From JALQUL01 sp040382935 (lineage in GTDB: Bacteria; Pseudomonadota; Gammaproteobacteria; Burkholderiales; Burkholderiaceae_C), in contig JBEIEP010000001.1 in the NCBI GenBank assembly GCA_040382935.1, forward strand, positions 1-64,000: DNA of 64,000 nucleotides, in the 5' to 3' direction. Of the stretch, positions 62,770 through 64,000 are shown in pieces. The notes below the pieces were generated by a model. The model saw only the letters and a list, made by a program, of their open reading frames with translations, had not been told where the DNA came from and made no database searches. A program made the position numbers and the translations under genes. Each line of letters begins with the position of its first letter. Positions within the stretch are counted from its first letter, which is position 1.

Positions 62770-63063
62770 ATGAGTTGCACTTACGTCATCGCCAATGTTG
62801 ATGTTACCGACCCCGTTCAATACGAGGAGTACAAAAAGTTATCCAGCCTTGCCATGCAGGCCCATGGTGCACAGGTGTGTGTACGGGGCGGCGCAGTGGA
62901 AGTGTTGGAAGGCGATTGGCAACCCAATCGTCTGGTGATTTTGAAGTTTGACGACTCCGCGAAGGCGCGGGCGTTTTACAACTCCCCTGAATACACAAAA
63001 GCACGGGCAGCGCGGCACAACGCGGCCCATATGCGCATGATTTTGGTGGAAGGCGTCGCCTGA
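62770..63063 (+). CDS. DUF1330 family protein
   Basis: A 97-residue ferredoxin-fold protein of the DUF1330 family: YVIANVDVTDPVQYEEYKKL at the start, VRGGAVEVLEGDWQPNRLVI near 38-57 and FYNSPEYTKARAARHNAA near 74-91. Biochemical function is unknown. The position between kdsA and eno is common in Burkholderiales and suggests co-transcription. Confidence 0.9.
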   Translation: MSCTYVIANVDVTDPVQYEEYKKLSSLAMQAHGAQVCVRGGAVEVLEGDWQPNRLVILKFDDSAKARAFYNSPEYTKARAARHNAAHMRMILVEGVA

Positions 63064-63128
63064 CCAGGTGGTGCGCAACCCACACAAGCCATTTTTTATC
63101 CCTTTAAATTTTCCACTAGGAACCCCCT

Positions 63129-64000
63129 ATGAGCGCAATTGTTGACATCATCGCCCGCGAAATTCTGGACTCGCGGGGCAATCCAACCGTAGAGTGCGAT
63201 GTGTTGTTGGAGTCAGGCACCATGGGCAGAGCCGCCGTGCCTTCGGGCGCGTCCACCGGCTCACGTGAGGCGATTGAGCTGCGTGACGGCGATGCCAAAC
63301 GCTATTTGGGCAAAGGCGTGATGCGTGCGGTTGAGCACGTCAACACCGAAATTTCTGAAGCTATTTTGGGCCTGGACGCAGGCGAACAGGCCTTTTTGGA
63401 CCGCACCCTGATTGACCTGGACGGCACAGACAACAAAGGGCGCTTAGGTGCCAACGCCACCCTGGCCGTGTCCATGGCCGTGGCGCGTGCCGCCGCTGAA
63501 GAAAGCGGCCTGCCGCTGTACCGCTATTTTGGCGGTATGGGTGCGGTGCAAATGCCAGTTCCCATGATGAACGTGGTGAACGGTGGTGCCCATGCCAACA
63601 ACAATTTAGACCTGCAAGAGCTGATGATCATTCCGGTGGGTGCCCCCACCTTTCGTGAGGCCGTGCGTTACGGCGCCGAGGTATTTCACGCACTCAAAAA
63701 AATTCTGCACGACAAAGGCATGAGTATTGCGGTGGGCGACGAGGGGGGGTTTGCGCCCAACGTACCCAACCATGAAGCAGCCATTCAGATGATTTTGCAG
63801 GCTATTGAAAAAGCGGGCTACACGCCAGGCGAGCAAATTGCGCTGGGCCTTGACTGTGCGGCCTCAGAATTTCACAAAGACGGCCGTTATGCCCTGGCCG
63901 GTGAAGGTTTGAACCTCAATAGCATCGAATGGACCGATATGCTGGCCTCTTGGGTGGACAAATACCCCATCATCAGCATTGAAGACGGCATGGCCGAAGG
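63129..64000 (+). CDS. eno: enolase, 3' truncated by the window end
   Basis: The ORF is open from ATG 63129 (MSAIVDIIAREILDSRGNPT) to the window end, 290 complete codons of about 428. Family signatures are AAVPSGASTGSREAIELRD near residue 36, LGANATLAVSMAVARAAA near 108, NVVNGGAHANNNLDLQELMI near 151 and VGDEGGFAPN near 205. GLDCAASEFH and SIEDGMAEG end the visible part. It interconverts 2-phosphoglycerate and phosphoenolpyruvate, the latter also the KdsA substrate. Confidence 0.97.
   Translation, partial: MSAIVDIIAREILDSRGNPTVECDVLLESGTMGRAAVPSGASTGSREAIELRDGDAKRYLGKGVMRAVEHVNTEISEAILGLDAGEQAFLDRTLIDLDGTDNKGRLGANATLAVSMAVARAAAEESGLPLYRYFGGMGAVQMPVPMMNVVNGGAHANNNLDLQELMIIPVGAPTFREAVRYGAEVFHALKKILHDKGMSIAVGDEGGFAPNVPNHEAAIQMILQAIEKAGYTPGEQIALGLDCAASEFHKDGRYALAGEGLNLNSIEWTDMLASWVDKYPIISIEDGMAE

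Noticed and set aside
1..64000. tRNA, rRNA, integrase or complete insertion sequence
   Set aside because: None was seen on reading both strands; the only mobile-type DNA is the two copies of the small inverted-repeat element and the 42063-42167 repeat.

Overview
The window looks like a chromosomal segment of a betaproteobacterium of the order Burkholderiales, most likely Comamonadaceae (Rhodoferax/Polaromonas-like). This rests on protein character and gene order (hemA-prfA-prmC, proS/rppH, parE/parC, dapA-bamC, pyrG-kdsA-eno), not on a database search. About 60 genes are called. Most of the window is ordinary core genome; three accessory regions stand out.

Layout. 1-760: a decayed copy of a small inverted-repeat element and an AT-rich gene for a small membrane protein. 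761-9253: a giant FAD/Fe-S oxidase, a glycerophosphodiester phosphodiesterase, then hemA-prfA-prmC. 9254-25900: an accessory island with a MazF/PemK-type toxin-antitoxin pair, a chromate-resistance operon (chrB-chrA-rhodanese) and a complete type I-F CRISPR-Cas system. The CRISPR part has 73 repeats and 72 spacers, a leader with two IHF-like sites, and cas1, cas2-3, cas8f, cas5f, cas7f and cas6f in one leftward operon. 26021-31082: grxD (normally next to prmC), a Fic protein with a non-canonical active site, a lytic transglycosylase, proS and rppH. 31129-36283: a KefB-type antiporter, kdsD-kdsC-lptC and a short-chain dehydrogenase.

36284-45653 is a tungsten-enzyme region. It holds a tungsten aldehyde oxidoreductase with ferredoxin and FAD subunits and a MoaD-like protein (layout like AorABCDE of Aromatoleum), a divergent GAF/Fis regulator, a TupBCA tungstate importer and a ModE-like regulator. 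45639-50949: the two topoisomerase IV genes around a lytic transglycosylase. 51237-56202: a beta-barrel protein, an MFS transporter, a missed 53-residue membrane ORF, a methyltransferase, dapA, bamC and a small lipoprotein. 56377-64000: an intact 163-bp inverted-repeat element forming the 3' end of an L16 arginine hydroxylase gene, then slyD-like, dut, coaBC, pyrG, kdsA, a DUF1330 gene and the start of eno.

The most informative feature is the CRISPR array. Three leader-side (younger) spacers re-target the same phage loci as three older spacers. Two of the pairs are in identical register, with differences placed as expected for homologous coding sequence from related phages. No tRNA or rRNA gene was seen.
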